A stretch of DNA of 13,237 nucleotides. Source: DASSBG01 sp964583865 (lineage in GTDB: Bacteria > Pseudomonadota > Gammaproteobacteria > Xanthomonadales > Rhodanobacteraceae). The stretch spans positions 1 to 13,237 of the forward strand of contig CAZOXZ010000066.1 of assembly GCA_964583865.1 (NCBI GenBank), in the 5' to 3' direction. A program made the position numbers and the translations under genes. Below, piece after piece: positions 1-5,714 of the stretch. Position 1 is the stretch's first letter; each line of letters starts with the position of its first letter. Below the pieces are notes generated by a model that saw only the letters and a program-made list of their open reading frames with translations, made no database searches and was not told the DNA's origin.

Positions 1-2
1 TT

Positions 3-89
3 GATCTTGAGCGCTTGCCATCCGGCAAGTTCGACACCAACGACACGGTACTGAGGTTGGGGAAACAACAAAAGTCATCAATGGCGTAG
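3..89 (+). pseudogene. Remnant of an IS1380-like transposase (C-terminal part)
   Basis: The plus-strand frame starting at base 3 reads DLERLPSGKFDTNDTVLRLG and then runs into unrelated residues and a TAG at 87-89. From memory, a block of this type (L-E-R-x-P-S-G-x-F, then N, then a hydrophobic stretch) occurs near the C-terminus of IS1380-type DDE transposases, before a segment that here is missing. The resemblance stops at about base 62, so the fragment looks truncated by recombination rather than by an intact insertion-sequence end; no terminal repeat is visible there. Only about 20 residues are available and the upstream part lies outside the window, so the family call is tentative. The 5715-5973 element and the partial copy at the window end could share this origin. 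Confidence 0.42.
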
Positions 90-223
90 TCGAAGTGGGC
101 GCCGATGTAGCGTACGGCACGGGCATACGCATCGATGGTCTTGGGTCGCAGCCCCTGCAGCTCGAGGTGCTTCAGGAGAGTCGCGTATTGCTGCTTGAAA
201 TGGGTCTCGCGGGATGCTTTCAT
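71..223 (-). pseudogene. Truncated tyrosine recombinase/integrase, N-terminal SAM-like domain only
   Basis: The minus-strand ATG at 223-221 begins a frame reading MKASRETHFKQQYATLLKHL and onwards. It has the helical pattern and the L-R-P-K-T-I-D-A-Y core of the phage-integrase N-terminal core-binding (SAM-like) domain. Recognisable similarity ends after residue 50 (Y-A-I-D-D, about base 74). The frame stays open to the window edge, but the residues after it do not resemble an integrase, and the opposite strand there matches a transposase tail. The catalytic domain (R..H-x-x-R..Y) is absent. The sequence looks more like the recombinases found beside IS91-type transposases than like an integron IntI. 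It is probably inactive. Confidence 0.5.
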
Positions 224-233
224 GTGCGGGTAT

Positions 234-278
234 CCTCACTGTTGTTCGTCCGACGTTCTTCCGCAAGGAAGGGTGAGG
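234..278. repeat. Nested inverted repeat with GCAA tetraloop upstream of the integrase remnant
   Basis: The outer arms CCTCAC (234-239) and GTGAGG (273-278) enclose a perfect inner hairpin, CTTCC-GCAA-GGAAG (258-271). The structure lies just upstream of the truncated integrase start. It could be a mobile-element end, an integrase leader or a decayed terminator. Nothing in the sequence distinguishes these. Confidence 0.3.
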
Positions 279-333
279 CTACATTCTAGAATTCCACCGT
301 CGATGCCGCTTCTCTCTGCCGCGTAGCGGCTTC

Positions 334-429
334 GTCCAACGGTTCGCTGCAGCCGACCGCCAAATTGCTACGCGGTTTGGCTCCATCCGCGTTGCGCGCT
401 CCGGCGGCGGCTGAACTGAAGCGTTATAC
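334..429 (+). other. attC: Integron attC-like recombination site 1 (96 bp)
   Basis: The left core GTCCAAC (334-340) fits the R'' consensus RYYYAAC. The right core GTTATAC (423-429) fits the R' position and has one departure from GTTRRRY. Inside them, the arms GGTTCGCTGCAGCCGACCGCC (split 341-361) and GGCGG-CGGCTG-AACTGAA (about 403-420) pair imperfectly, leaving unpaired bases as in L''/L' of attC sites. A further stem, GCCAAA (359-364) with TTTGGC (376-381), lies in the central region. The 96-bp length is within the usual attC range. The R' core starts the toxin-antitoxin cassette. The R'' core implies that the lost upstream cassette began with TTGGAC. Confidence 0.7.
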
Positions 430-443
430 CTTCGCAGGAGCAC

Positions 444-472
444 TTGCGCGTCCGGGAGTGATACTGTAGTGT
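444..472 (+). promoter_or_regulatory. Putative promoter of the toxin-antitoxin cassette
   Basis: A TTGCGC hexamer (444-449) and a TAGTGT hexamer (467-472) are separated by 17 bp. The -10 element ends 6 nt before the antitoxin ATG at 479, so transcription would start at or next to the start codon. There is no Shine-Dalgarno in that gap. The -35 matches the consensus only in TTG, so the call is weak, but the spacing is ideal. Confidence 0.35.
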
Positions 473-475
473 CAC
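458..475. promoter_or_regulatory. Imperfect palindrome, candidate autoregulatory operator
   Basis: GTGATACTGTAGTGTCAC is an 18-bp near-palindrome (14 of 18 positions symmetric) that covers the putative -10 element. Phd/YefM antitoxins are known to repress their own promoters by binding palindromes in this position, so an operator role is a reasonable inference. Confidence 0.4.
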
Positions 476-478
476 TTC

Positions 479-736
479 ATGCGTACTGAACTGGTCACCA
501 CCCTCAAGCGTCAGGCAACCGCTCTCCTTTCGGACGTTGAGCGCGACAGAGAGCCCATCCTCATCACGCAACACGGGCTCCCAAGCGCCTACATCCTCGA
601 TGTTGAGACGTACGAACTCATGCAGCAGCGCATGGCCGTTTTGGAGGGTATTGCCCGTGGCGAGCAGGCTGTAGCCGAAGGTCGCGTGGCCACTCATGCG
701 CAAGCCAAGAAACGCCTCGCCCGATGGCTGAAATAG
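479..736 (+). CDS. Type II antitoxin, Phd/YefM family
   Basis: This is an 85-residue protein beginning MRTELVTTLKRQATALLSDV. It matches the Phd/YefM fold pattern: a short N-terminal strand-helix unit, the E-P-I-L-I-T-Q-H-G-x-P-x-A-Y-I-L core (about residues 25-40), then a charged C-terminal helix (about 60-85) that would wrap the toxin. The length is typical of the family. It is expected to neutralise the downstream RelE/ParE-type toxin and to repress the shared promoter. The last 13 bases overlap the toxin start, which implies translational coupling. The gene lies inside an integron cassette. The ATG at 479 is the only sensible start and has no Shine-Dalgarno, so a leaderless transcript is possible. 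Confidence 0.85.
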   Translation: MRTELVTTLKRQATALLSDVERDREPILITQHGLPSAYILDVETYELMQQRMAVLEGIARGEQAVAEGRVATHAQAKKRLARWLK

Positions 737-1044
737 TCTGGTCGGAACCAGCGCTGAGCGATTTGGATGCCATTGCCGACTACATTGCTCTGGAGGATCC
801 TGTCGCGGCATCGCGACTTGTACAGCGTGTCTTTGGCCATATTGCACAACTTGCGGCTCACCCCCGAAGTGGCAGTTATCCGCAAGAATTGGGACGCTCA
901 CGCTACCGCCAGATCGTGGAACCACCCTGCCGGGTTTTCTACCGCTACGATGGGCACAAGGTCTATATTCTCTGCGTCATGCGCTCGGAGCGGCTGCTAC
1001 GAAAAGAGCACCTCGCTTCACGCTCGAGGCAGGCAAAGGTATAA
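724..1044 (+). CDS. Type II toxin, RelE/ParE superfamily
   Basis: This is a 106-residue protein with the ParE/RelE layout: an N-terminal strand (I-V-W-S-E-P-A, residues 4-10), two helices (A-L-S-D-L-D-A-I-A-D-Y-I and A-A-S-R-L-V-Q-R-V), then H-P-R-S-G (46-50), R-Y-R-Q-I-V (60-65), R-V-F-Y-R (70-74) and V-M-R-S-E-R-L-L (85-92). RelE members cleave mRNA on the ribosome and ParE members poison gyrase; the sequence alone does not say which applies, though the P-C-R-V-F-Y-R and M-R-S-E-R pattern looks more ParE-like. The ATG at 724 overlaps the end of the antitoxin gene. The TAA stop (1042-1044) lies inside the attC core GTATAAC, so the last codons are contributed by the recombination site. The frame is intact, so the toxin may be functional. 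Confidence 0.85.
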   Translation: MAEIVWSEPALSDLDAIADYIALEDPVAASRLVQRVFGHIAQLAAHPRSGSYPQELGRSRYRQIVEPPCRVFYRYDGHKVYILCVMRSERLLRKEHLASRSRQAKV

Positions 1045-1101
1045 CGCGCAAGGTTGGATCGCGCGAGCGAAGCGAGCCGCGATCTGAACCGTTTGTTGGA
1101 C
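1039..1101 (+). other. attC: Integron attC-like recombination site 2 (63 bp)
   Basis: The cores are GTATAAC (1039-1045, R'') and GTTGGAC (1095-1101, R', a full match to GTTRRRY). The arms GGTT-G-GATCGCG (about 1053-1064) and CGCGATC-TG-AACC (about 1078-1090) pair with unpaired bases between blocks, as expected for the extrahelical bases of a folded attC bottom strand. Length and layout resemble a classical 59-base element. The sequence after it starts with TTGGAC and shows no further GTCCAAC core before the next gene, so this is the last recognisable attC site. Confidence 0.72.
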
Positions 1102-1262
1102 GAGCCCGGTCCTGATCGTTGCACGCTATGCAGATTGCTTTTTTCGGCTCAGGTGATTCGTTGGCCCGAGCCCTCTGCATTTCCGGAACAGGCTGATCGA
1201 TGGCCATGGTTCTGGCTCGGTCGCATGCCCCCTGTGTCACGATGGATATTCGGCCGTTCGGA

Positions 1263-1883
1263 TCAGCATTGCCACAGGAACTTGGCCGTTGGTTTGCCGT
1301 TGCTGCAGACAAAGACGTAGGCTGACCCGGATCCGAAGTTCATGGCGGGGCCGTCGTCAGGGCCTTCTTCAAGCTGCGCCAGGAACTGCATGGGTTGGTT
1401 GCAACAGTTGCAGGACGGGGTTTCGTCGCCCTGGATCCAGGCGGGTGTGCCGTCCATCTGGCCCAGCACGTCGAGCGCTGATCGACCGGTGTCGCTGGCC
1501 CATGCTTCGCAGGCGCCGTTGTAATCCGCAGCATCGATTTCGACGAGTTTTGCGCCGTGGCTCCCGGGCTGGTGGGTCTCGCCGGTGTCGGGCGGCGGGA
1601 CGACGTCAAGATCGCCACCGGCCACCACAAACGCTGCGTTGCCGCCGTCATCGGCATCCCATTCCTCGCACACGCCGGGATCGTTCTGGCACATGAACAG
1701 CAGCACGGCGCGGCCGCTCTGGTCGTCGATGGCAATGCGCCCCAGGTACTGCATGGGGCCATCGCAACAGGCACAATTGGGCCAGGTGAAGGCCTGGCCG
1801 CGCGGCAGTGCCGGAAGGCCGCCGAAACGCGTGTCGGGCGAGGTGGCGTCCGGAGCGTCGGTCCGTACCAGAAGCTTGATCAT
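1263..1883 (-). CDS. DUF1963/YwqG-like protein with duplicated CxCC motif
   Basis: This is a 206-residue soluble protein. The N-terminal part contains the F-G-G-L-P-A-L-P-R-G pattern (20-29) followed by W-P-x-C, typical of the DUF1963/YwqG family, whose role is not established. The block C-x-C-C-x-x-P-M-Q-[YF]-L occurs twice (residues 37-47 and 158-168). Each copy is followed by a hydrophobic strand ending F-x-C-x-N (63-67 and 191-195), so the two halves look like an internal duplication and the cysteines could bind zinc. The ATG at 1883 is preceded by GGAGA at suitable spacing and forms an ATGA overlap with the stop of the upstream gene, so the two are probably co-translated. The stop is 161 bp from the integron remnant, in convergent orientation with the toxin. 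Confidence 0.7.
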   Translation of the reverse strand: MIKLLVRTDAPDATSPDTRFGGLPALPRGQAFTWPNCACCDGPMQYLGRIAIDDQSGRAVLLFMCQNDPGVCEEWDADDGGNAAFVVAGGDLDVVPPPDTGETHQPGSHGAKLVEIDAADYNGACEAWASDTGRSALDVLGQMDGTPAWIQGDETPSCNCCNQPMQFLAQLEEGPDDGPAMNFGSGSAYVFVCSNGKPTAKFLWQC

Positions 1884-2194
1884 TGCCGGGTCTCCGGTGC
1901 AGGCGCCCAGGCTGCGTGTTCGTGCAACTCGCGCAGTTTTGCGTAGCAGAACTCGCACACCACGCGCAGGTCCACGAAGGCCTCCAGCTCGGCATCCATT
2001 TCTTCGCCGGCGGCCTCGTAGCGACGGATGCAATCGTCGCACCAGGCCAGCGGATCGGTGTCGTCGGGCTCGGGCTCGAACTCGTTGAAGCCGGCCGGTG
2101 CCAGTTCGTCTTGGGTGAGATGACAGCATACGAAAGTGCGCTGGACTTCACCATGGGTGCCGCATCTGATGATGCCGTCGTCGTTTGAGGTCAT
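1880..2194 (-). CDS. Small Cys/His-rich protein of unknown function, first gene of a coupled pair
   Basis: This is a 104-residue acidic protein with metal-site-like motifs in order: C-G-T-H-G (C11, H14), F-V-C-C-H-L (C23, C24, H25), W-C-D-D-C (C52, C55) and C-E-F-C (C80, C83). I recall similar short proteins with a C-x-x-H-G...F-V-C-x-H-L...W-C-x-x-C signature but know no function for them. The arrangement suggests a zinc-binding scaffold. The start at 2194 has no strong Shine-Dalgarno. The TGA stop overlaps the ATG of the next gene (ATGA). A partner with two CxCC motifs directly downstream suggests that the two work together. The gene is divergent from ubiJ. Confidence 0.65.
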   Translation of the reverse strand: MTSNDDGIIRCGTHGEVQRTFVCCHLTQDELAPAGFNEFEPEPDDTDPLAWCDDCIRRYEAAGEEMDAELEAFVDLRVVCEFCYAKLRELHEHAAWAPAPETRQ

Positions 2195-2369
2195 GGTTAG
2201 GAGCCTGGGCGGTAGGAACCATGTGAGCGAGGCACAGCCATTTTGAGAGCGATTTTTCGACCATTTGAGGCGAATACTGGTTGCTATTTAACGAAAATGG
2301 GCGGGAAATCGGGCCAAAAGGGCGCAGCCGCAGCCGCTTGTGTTTCTGCCGCCCAGGCTCCTGGCCGGC

Positions 2370-2375
2370 TACAAT
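2370..2375 (+). promoter_or_regulatory. -10 element TACAAT of ubiJ, predicts a leaderless mRNA
   Basis: TACAAT ends 6 nt before the ubiJ ATG (2382), in the context GGCTACAATGGCGGCATG. A sigma-70-type start would fall on the A of ATG. No convincing -35 is seen, and no Shine-Dalgarno fits between the hexamer and the ATG. Confidence 0.5.
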
Positions 2376-2381
2376 GGCGGC

Positions 2382-3011
2382 ATGAATACGCATCATCAAC
2401 CGGTGCTGCCACAGCCGGTACGGAAACTGGGCGGCAAGGCCTTGCAACAGGTTCTGAACCGTGCGCTGGCTCTGGACCCGGAAGCCGAAGGCCGGCTGCG
2501 CAAGCTGGATGGTCGCTCTGTCACCGTGCATCTGGATGGTCCGGACCTGGCCATGCGCGTGCATGTGGACGATGGTCGCCTGGTGGTCGGCCCACCACAG
2601 GAAGAAAGCAGCCTGGAAGTGCACACCACGCCGGGGGTGGTGCTGGCAATACTGCTGGACAGCCGCCACGAGGTCGGCCCCGGCAAGGTGCGGATGGCTG
2701 GGGATGCCGGCCTGGCCCGCGAGCTGGAAAGCCTGCTGCACGGCTGGGAACCGGACCTCGAGGCGGCTTTCAGCGAGCACATCGGCGACGTCGCCGGCGT
2801 GCCGTTGGCACGCTTTGCCGAGCGTGCCTGGCAAGCCGGCAAGCAGGCCGCGCGTCAGCTGCGCGAGGATGCCGCGGCCTGGGCCCGTGACGAGGTCGAG
2901 CTGACACCATCGCATGCCGAAGTGGATGCCTGGCTGGACGGCGTCGATGCCGTGCGCGAGCGCAGCGAACGCTTGGAAGACCGGCTGCGTCGCCTGGAGC
3001 GCGGGCAATGA
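2382..3011 (+). CDS. ubiJ: Ubiquinone biosynthesis accessory factor UbiJ (SCP2 domain)
   Basis: This is a 209-residue protein with an N-terminal SCP2-like lipid-binding domain (roughly residues 15-125, including the strand-rich D-G-R-S-V-T-V-H-L-D-G and L-A-I-L-L-D-S segments) and a C-terminal charged coiled coil (about 180-209) ending E-R-L-E-D-R-L-R-R-L-E-R-G-Q. UbiJ binds the hydrophobic ubiquinone intermediates in the cytosolic Ubi complex and pairs with UbiK, which is encoded at 9620-9874. The ATG overlaps ubiB by ATGA (3008-3011), so the two are translationally coupled. In many gammaproteobacteria ubiE precedes ubiJ; here the upstream neighbours are a divergent unrelated pair. A GTG at 2340 would extend the frame, but the -10 element at 2370 and the loss of similarity favour 2382. 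Confidence 0.85.
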   Translation: MNTHHQPVLPQPVRKLGGKALQQVLNRALALDPEAEGRLRKLDGRSVTVHLDGPDLAMRVHVDDGRLVVGPPQEESSLEVHTTPGVVLAILLDSRHEVGPGKVRMAGDAGLARELESLLHGWEPDLEAAFSEHIGDVAGVPLARFAERAWQAGKQAARQLREDAAAWARDEVELTPSHAEVDAWLDGVDAVRERSERLEDRLRRLERGQ

Positions 3012-4648
3012 CGCTGTTGCGCCTGATGCGGGTGGCGCTGGTCCTGTTGCGCTACCGCCTGGACGACCTGGTCACCGACGTCCATCTGTTCCGGCCACTG
3101 AAGCTGATCCGGCCGTTGCTGCCGCGACCACGGCACGACCTGGCCAACCTGACCCCCGGCGCACGCCTGCGCCTGGCATTGACCGAGCTGGGCCCGATCT
3201 TCGTCAAGGCCGGCCAGATCCTGTCCACCCGCCGCGATCTGGTGCCGGCGGAGGTGGCCGACGAACTGGCCCTGTTGCAGGACCAGGTACCACCCTTCCC
3301 GGGCGAGGAGGCGATGGCGCACATCGAGGCAGCCCTGGGTGGGCGTATCGATGTGCTGTTCGGCTCCTTCGACACCACGCCGCTGGCCTCGGCATCCATT
3401 GCCCAGGTGCACGCGGCCACCTTGCCGGACGGCAGCGAAGTGGTGTTGAAGGTGCTGCGCCCCGGCATTGCCGGCAAGATCCGGCGCGACATCGACCTGT
3501 TGCACTCCCTGGGCAAGCTGGCCCAACGCTGGCACCCGGCCGCGGACAAGATCCGGCCCATGGACGTGGTGGCCGAGATCGAAAAAACCCTGGACAACGA
3601 GCTGGACTTGCAGCGCGAAGGCGCCAATGCCAGCCTGCTGCGACGTAATTTCGAGGGTTCGCCCGACATGCGCGTGCCGGAAGTGCACTGGTCGCGTTCC
3701 TGCAAGACGGTGCTGTGCATGGAGCGCGTGTACGGACTGCCGGTGGATGACATCGAGGCCCTGGACAAGGCCGGCATCGACCGCAAGGCCCTGGCCGCCA
3801 AGGGCGTGCGCATATTTTACGAGCAGGTCTTCCGCGACAATTTCTTCCACGCTGATGCGCATCCGGGCAATATCTGGGTGGACCCGGAAAGCGGCGACGA
3901 GCCCTGCTTCATCGCCCTGGACTGCGGCATCATGGGCTCCCTGCCGGCCACCGACCAGTACTGGCTGGCAGAGAACTTCATCGCCCTGTTCGAGCGCGAC
4001 TACAAACGCATCGCCGAGTTGCACCTGGCGGCCGGATGGATGCCCCGCGACGTGCGTCTGGACGAGCTGGAAGCAGCCGTGCGCACGGTTTGCGAGCCGT
4101 ACTTCAGCCAGCCGCTGTCGAAGATCTCCCTGGCCGAGCTGGTGGTCGAGCTGTTTGCCACCGCGCGCCGGTTCCAGCTGACCTTGCAGCCACAGTTGAT
4201 TCTGTTGCAGAAGACGCTTTTGAACATCGAGGGCGTGGGCCGGCTGCTGGACCCGGAGATCGACATCTGGGCGGTGGCGCATCCGGTACTCAAGCGCATC
4301 CTGCGCCAGCGTTACAACCCACGCGTGGCGCTGGCCGAAGCACGCAAGCGGTTCCCGGAATGGGTACATGCAGCCCCGCGCATGCCCGACCTGCTGCACC
4401 AGTGGCTGGAGCAGGCCGTGGCCGGCGAAATGCAATTGCACTTGCAGCCGGCCAGCCTGGACGAAACCGTGCGTCAAACCCGGCGCACGCGGCGCGTGCT
4501 GGCGGCCACCGTGCTGGGCACTGGCCTGCTGGGCTGCGCCACCATGGTCTGGCTGCTGGCCACGCCGTCACAAGGCCACCTGGCCATGGCGCTGGGCGGC
4601 GGCGGCGTGCTGATTCTGCTGCTGGGCTGGTGGCGCGGCCGGCTCTGA
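3008..4648 (+). CDS. ubiB: Ubiquinone biosynthesis ABC1/ADCK-type atypical kinase UbiB
   Basis: This is a 546-residue protein, the usual UbiB length. Visible family motifs are KxGQ (K67-Q70), the Ala-rich nucleotide loop A-S-A-S-I-A-Q (127-133) in place of a Gly-rich loop, the ATP-contacting Lys (L-K148-V-L), N-E-L-D (197-200), H-A-D-A-H-P-G-N (281-288) and the metal-binding D-C-G (305-307). The last form (DCG rather than DFG) is also seen in E. coli UbiB, so it is not a defect. The C-terminus has two hydrophobic segments (about residues 495-515 and 524-542) that anchor it to the inner membrane. UbiB is an ATPase needed for coenzyme Q synthesis, probably by helping to extract lipid intermediates. 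It is coupled to ubiJ and followed after 37 bp by arfB, which has its own -10 element. Confidence 0.95.
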   Translation: MTLLRLMRVALVLLRYRLDDLVTDVHLFRPLKLIRPLLPRPRHDLANLTPGARLRLALTELGPIFVKAGQILSTRRDLVPAEVADELALLQDQVPPFPGEEAMAHIEAALGGRIDVLFGSFDTTPLASASIAQVHAATLPDGSEVVLKVLRPGIAGKIRRDIDLLHSLGKLAQRWHPAADKIRPMDVVAEIEKTLDNELDLQREGANASLLRRNFEGSPDMRVPEVHWSRSCKTVLCMERVYGLPVDDIEALDKAGIDRKALAAKGVRIFYEQVFRDNFFHADAHPGNIWVDPESGDEPCFIALDCGIMGSLPATDQYWLAENFIALFERDYKRIAELHLAAGWMPRDVRLDELEAAVRTVCEPYFSQPLSKISLAELVVELFATARRFQLTLQPQLILLQKTLLNIEGVGRLLDPEIDIWAVAHPVLKRILRQRYNPRVALAEARKRFPEWVHAAPRMPDLLHQWLEQAVAGEMQLHLQPASLDETVRQTRRTRRVLAATVLGTGLLGCATMVWLLATPSQGHLAMALGGGGVLILLLGWWRGRL

Positions 4649-4673
4649 TCGGCAGCAAAGCTCGCCGGTACCG

Positions 4674-4679
4674 TACAAT
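4674..4679 (+). promoter_or_regulatory. -10 element TACAAT of arfB, predicts a leaderless mRNA
   Basis: TACAAT lies in the short ubiB-arfB gap and ends 6 nt before the arfB ATG (4686). No Shine-Dalgarno and no clear -35 are visible. The 6-nt spacing is identical to that at ubiJ. Confidence 0.45.
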
Positions 4680-4685
4680 CAGGCC

Positions 4686-5108
4686 ATGCTGCAGGTAACC
4701 AGCCACATCGCCATCCCCGAGAACGAACTGCACGAAAGCTTTGTCCGTGCCGCGGGCCCGGGTGGCCAGCACGTCAACCGCACGGAGACAGCCGTGGAGC
4801 TGCGCTTCGATGTGGCCGGCTCGCCATCGCTGCCCGGAACGGTACGCCAGCGGCTGCTGGACAAGCATGACCGACGCATCAACAAGGATGGCGTGCTGGT
4901 CATCCAGGCGCGCCGTTTCCGGGACCAGGCACGCAACCGCGAGGATGCGCGGGATCGCCTGGTCAAGCTCATCGCCGACGCCACCCGGGCACCCAGAAAA
5001 CGACGTGCCACGCGACCCACCCGTGCCTCGCGCGAACGTCGGCTGAAGGTCAAAAAGCAGCGCGGACAACTGAAACGCGGCCGCAGCCGCGACTGGACCG
5101 ATATGTGA
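4686..5108 (+). CDS. arfB: Alternative ribosome-rescue factor ArfB (peptidyl-tRNA hydrolase, YaeJ)
   Basis: This is a 140-residue protein, the usual length for ArfB. The catalytic motif G-P-G-G-Q-H-V-N-R-T-E-T-A-V-E-L-R (residues 24-40, GGQ at 26-28) is intact. The long basic C-terminal tail (about 108-138, rich in Lys and Arg, R-E-R-R-L-K-V-K-K-Q-R-G) is the part that enters the empty mRNA channel of stalled ribosomes. ArfB releases nascent chains from non-stop ribosomes as a backup to tmRNA. It is too short for RF1 or RF2 and lacks their codon-recognition domains. The TGA overlaps the GTG start of the downstream acyltransferase (GTGA). Confidence 0.93.
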   Translation: MLQVTSHIAIPENELHESFVRAAGPGGQHVNRTETAVELRFDVAGSPSLPGTVRQRLLDKHDRRINKDGVLVIQARRFRDQARNREDARDRLVKLIADATRAPRKRRATRPTRASRERRLKVKKQRGQLKRGRSRDWTDM

Positions 5109-5701
5109 CCAAGTGGATTCCCGGCCCGGACGAGCTGCCGGCAAGCCTTCCCGTGCTCCGCGACCACGCCGGACGCCGCTTCTGCCGCTGGCTGCTGCGC
5201 CGCGCCGGCTGGCACTTCGTCGGCGAGATGCCGACGGCGCCCCGCCTGGTGGCCATCGTCGCGCCGCACTCATCCTGGTGGGACGGCATCTGGGGCATCT
5301 TGATGAAAACCGGCCTGGGCCTGAAGATCCATTTCATGGCCAAGAAAGAAGTCTTTCGCGGCCCGCTGGGCTGGCTGCTACGCCATCTGGATGGCATCCG
5401 CATCGACCGCAGTTCCAGCAAGGGCGTGGTCGAGCAGATGGTGGATACCTTCGCAGCCAGCGACAAGATGTGGCTGGGCATCACGCCGGAAGGCACGCGC
5501 ACGCATGTGCCAGAGTGGAAAACCGGCTTCTGGCGCATCGCCAGCGAGGCCGGCGTGCCGGTTTTTCCCGTGGCGTTTCATTACCCCGACAAGGCGGTGC
5601 AACTGGGCCCGTTGTTGCAACCCGGCGAGAACATGGAAGCCGACATTGCCGAGCTGCGCGCCTTCTACGCGCCGTTTCAGGGCAAGTACCACGGCTTGTA
5701 A
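5105..5701 (+). CDS. PlsC-like 1-acylglycerol-3-phosphate acyltransferase family protein
   Basis: This is a 198-residue protein with the acyltransferase motifs H-S-S-W-W-D (HX4D, H55-D60), the central F-M-A-K-K-E-V-F-R-G-P-L-G-W (78-90), G-I-R-I-D-R (97-102) and T-P-E-G-T-R (127-132). The last lies in the acceptor phosphate-binding loop. It belongs to the short lysophospholipid acyltransferase branch and has no clear N-terminal membrane helix, so it may be a peripheral membrane enzyme with a substrate different from PlsC. The GTG start overlaps the arfB stop and no better ATG precedes the HX4D motif. The gene ends 13 bp before the CTAG-flanked element at 5715. Confidence 0.88.
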   Translation: MTKWIPGPDELPASLPVLRDHAGRRFCRWLLRRAGWHFVGEMPTAPRLVAIVAPHSSWWDGIWGILMKTGLGLKIHFMAKKEVFRGPLGWLLRHLDGIRIDRSSSKGVVEQMVDTFAASDKMWLGITPEGTRTHVPEWKTGFWRIASEAGVPVFPVAFHYPDKAVQLGPLLQPGENMEADIAELRAFYAPFQGKYHGL

Positions 5702-5714
5702 CGGGCCGTGTTGC

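Larger units (their letters stand above)
424..1095 (+). mobile_element. Integron gene cassette carrying a type II toxin-antitoxin module
   Basis: The interval from the TTATAC of the first attC to the G of the second attC core is one complete cassette of 672 bp. It starts with TTATAC and its own attC begins with GTATAAC, the exact reverse complement of the GTTATAC formed at its left boundary. This is what a circularised cassette requires. The cassette holds an antitoxin gene, an overlapping toxin gene and its own promoter-like region. Toxin-antitoxin cassettes are known in chromosomal integrons, where they stabilise arrays. Here only two attC sites and no IntI are visible, so this looks like an integrase-less remnant (a SALIN/CALIN-like locus). 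Confidence 0.65.

Noticed and set aside
71..223. Calling the truncated recombinase an integron integrase (IntI) because it lies next to attC sites
   Set aside because: The N-terminus does not match the IntI pattern around its first helices, and the catalytic and IntI-specific regions are missing. It resembles recombinases associated with other elements.
977..1320. Open frames of 88-111 codons on both strands over the second attC and the gap to 1263
   Set aside because: They cross the attC structure, overlap the toxin gene or the DUF1963 gene, have no ribosome-binding sites, and show no protein family resemblance. I see nothing else in 1102-1262.
2340..2381. N-terminal extension of UbiJ from a GTG at 2340
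   Set aside because: The extension would translate through the TACAAT promoter element and adds residues without similarity to UbiJ.
2855..4477. 540-codon minus-strand open frame opposite ubiJ-ubiB
   Set aside because: It is a shadow of ubiB. It is rich in Gln, His and Val with no domain signature, and the plus strand has full UbiB motifs.
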